From positions 133,176,125 to 133,240,124 of the forward strand of contig NC_134276.1 of NCBI RefSeq assembly GCF_949628215.1: a stretch of DNA of 64,000 bases, in the 5' to 3' direction. The stretch is from Phalacrocorax aristotelis (taxonomy: Eukaryota; Chordata; Aves; Suliformes; Phalacrocoracidae). Within the stretch, counting starts at the first letter, position 1, and every line of letters starts with the position of its first letter. Shown here one piece after another: positions 62,217 to 64,000 of the stretch. The translations under genes and the position numbers were made by a program. A model generated the notes under the pieces. The model worked only from the letters and a program-made list of their open reading frames with translations, did not search any database and had not been told where the DNA came from.

Positions 62217-64000
62217 GTAAGGGTCATCTTCAGGGCCTTCTCTGCCCACACAGCCTCAAGGCTGAAATGTGTCTCAGGCTTTTCCTGATGAACTTAGAAA
62301 TAAATACACAGCCACTCCATTTCAATTCCTCATGATGCCTTGAACTAATGTAAATAAGGTACATGCTATCATATGGCTAGCAGTGTGTTAGGTTGGTCCT
62401 GTCCCCTTGTGATATGTGTATCATTCTGTGCATTAACAGAAGAAGGTGTTTGTACAGGGAATGCTTATATTTGATTAAGAAGCTCTTTTGAGGGGCTCCT
62501 GGACAGATACCAATCTTGGGATGACATGGGGGAAAAAGTGTAATAATACTGGAAATGGAGATGGTATTATTTTTAGAGCGGACTTCAGCATTGACAGTGC
62601 AAGCCCCTCAGTAGTAAGAAAAATGGTCCATTTTTCTTGGTGTGGATAAGTAGCAAATATGGTCACCAGAGAAAGTCTATGAAGAAACCAGACAATGTGT
62701 TTTATAGTTGTTTGTTTTAAGTAAGTTTGGTGCTAAGCGTTGCCTGACTTGAAAAAAATCAGTCTGACAGGGGGACAGAGCTTGGCCTCATTAAGTGGAT
62801 ATTTGTTGGCTGGCCATTAAGGTCCATCTGGGTTGGCCTGTTTAGGGAATTGATTGATTCCTAAACTGGATTATAGATGATACTAAACATGAAGAACAAG
62901 AGAGAACAAACCTGTGGTATTTTCTGAGATTCAGTTCATGGCATAAGGAGGTAAGAAAGCTTGACAGGTATACTCATACTGCATCTTATTCTGTTGTCTC
63001 CCTCTGTGACTGCATAATAAGTTCAAAACCAGAATGAGGTGGAGCTTTGGGCAGTGCTGGGGACTTGTTCTGCAGTAGCTGGACTTGTCTGAATGATCTT
63101 GTGTAGTATGCAACACTAGAAACCAATATTAATATAATCTATATGTAAAGTACCCTTCCTGGACGCTTCCTCTCTAGACTGACAGATCTGCTGTACAATC
63201 TGTTAATGGCATTTATCCTGTGACATTCTGGAAGCCTTCAGCATGCCAATTGTTATTATTTTTCTGTCATGGTAAATTTAGGGTTGTGCTTCAAAGTTTC
63301 CAGAGCCAGCTAGGATGAGAGGCAAATTGGGATATGATTTTTTTCAGTCAAATTGTAGGGTTCCCTGCTGACCTGATATCACCGAATGGTTGAGGTTGGA
63401 AGGGATGTCCAGAGCTCATCTTGTCCATGCCCCTTCTGAAGCAGGACCTTTGGTTCCTTCCAAGTGAGATCCAGGAATTTCCATTCCATTGGGCTTCATA
63501 CATTTGCAAAGTGCCCAACCATCTCTGCTTCAGTACTACAGAAAAACTCGTCTCGCCTATATTCTTTTTTTTCTACAGTGTCCAGTGTTTTATTCTTTGT
63601 CTTCATTGCCATGAATGTGTGTCTGTGTTCCATGCAAATTTTTGGGCAAGCCAGTGTCAGAAAAGAACAAGGTGAACAGGACTCTTGTCACAGAAAACTT
63701 TACCCATGTCTTTACTGATGGCTTAAAGGCTTAGGTAAGGAAAGACCCCAGAGTTATCCCACAGAGTACTTCTTCAGTTCAAAGTTAAGAGAGACCAGTG
63801 ATTTTGATGCTGTGTGGATTGGGTCCTTTTCTTGCTGATAACATTGGGAATGTTGTTTCAGAAAGGTAAAGAGAGGTCTCTTGTATGCTTTGAATAATTG
63901 CAAACAATTCTTAACTGAAGAAGAGTCCATAAGTATTGTCTGATGGGAGAGGCATAGCCAGTGGTTTAGGGAATATCCTTTAAGCAAGATGGGAGATTAG
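62217..64000 (+). other. Intron of the RAP1GAP-like gene to window end
   Basis: No further coding exon is seen. A CR1 3' remnant lies at about 63380-63455. The rest is unique sequence. Confidence 0.6.
63380..63455 (-). mobile_element. CR1 LINE 3'-end remnant
   Basis: 'accgaatggttgaggttgga' followed by 'agggatgtccagagctcatc' and 'ttctgaagcaggac' is the reverse complement of a CR1 3' end. It is diverged, and its right edge is not clear. Confidence 0.8.

Noticed and set aside
1-64000. CRISPR arrays, bacterial operons, rRNA or tRNA genes
   Set aside because: None seen. The window is vertebrate nuclear DNA, and the tandem repeats found have irregular or short spacing.

Overview
This window reads as a bird nuclear chromosome segment. 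Coding exons are short and scattered between long introns. CR1 LINE copies end in the avian octamer-type 3' tail, and two LTRs match the avian ERVL type. Two GC-rich promoter islands stand out. I could not settle which bird it is. Genes were recognised by comparing translated exons with remembered vertebrate proteins; no search was run.

Layout, left to right. Positions 1-4.4 kb: no gene found; a divergent tandem repeat near 1.05-1.64 kb. Positions 4.4-23.3 kb, minus strand: complete CASP2 (caspase-2). It has ten coding exons totalling 1281 nt (426 residues) and a CpG-island promoter at about 22.8-23.35 kb. Its introns hold a decayed CR1 and two ERVL-type LTRs in opposite orientation. Positions 24.4-29.3 kb, minus strand: TMEM139, two coding exons (218 residues) with a probable noncoding first exon at 29.2 kb. 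The TMEM139-CASP2 order and shared direction match the human 7q34 locus. Positions 29.3-50.2 kb: intergenic, with several CR1 fragments and one young, nearly intact CR1 (37.8-40.5 kb). Positions 50.2-64 kb, plus strand: the 5' part of a RAP1GAP-family gene. It has a CpG-island promoter, two exons that together encode a GoLoco (G-alpha-i/o binding) motif, and two exons leading toward the Rap-GAP domain, which lies beyond the window.

The three genes have separate roles: an apoptotic and stress protease, a small membrane protein with WW-binding PY motifs, and a Rap1 regulator that can couple to heterotrimeric G proteins. Nothing suggests that they form one system.

The most unusual observations are these. 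(1) The young CR1 is flanked by a 101-bp direct duplication, far longer than expected for CR1, and only the 5' copy carries a triplicated 17-bp unit. (2) A RAP1GAP-family gene sits beside CASP2 and TMEM139, where human has none, suggesting a third paralogue. I found no convincing wholly new system.
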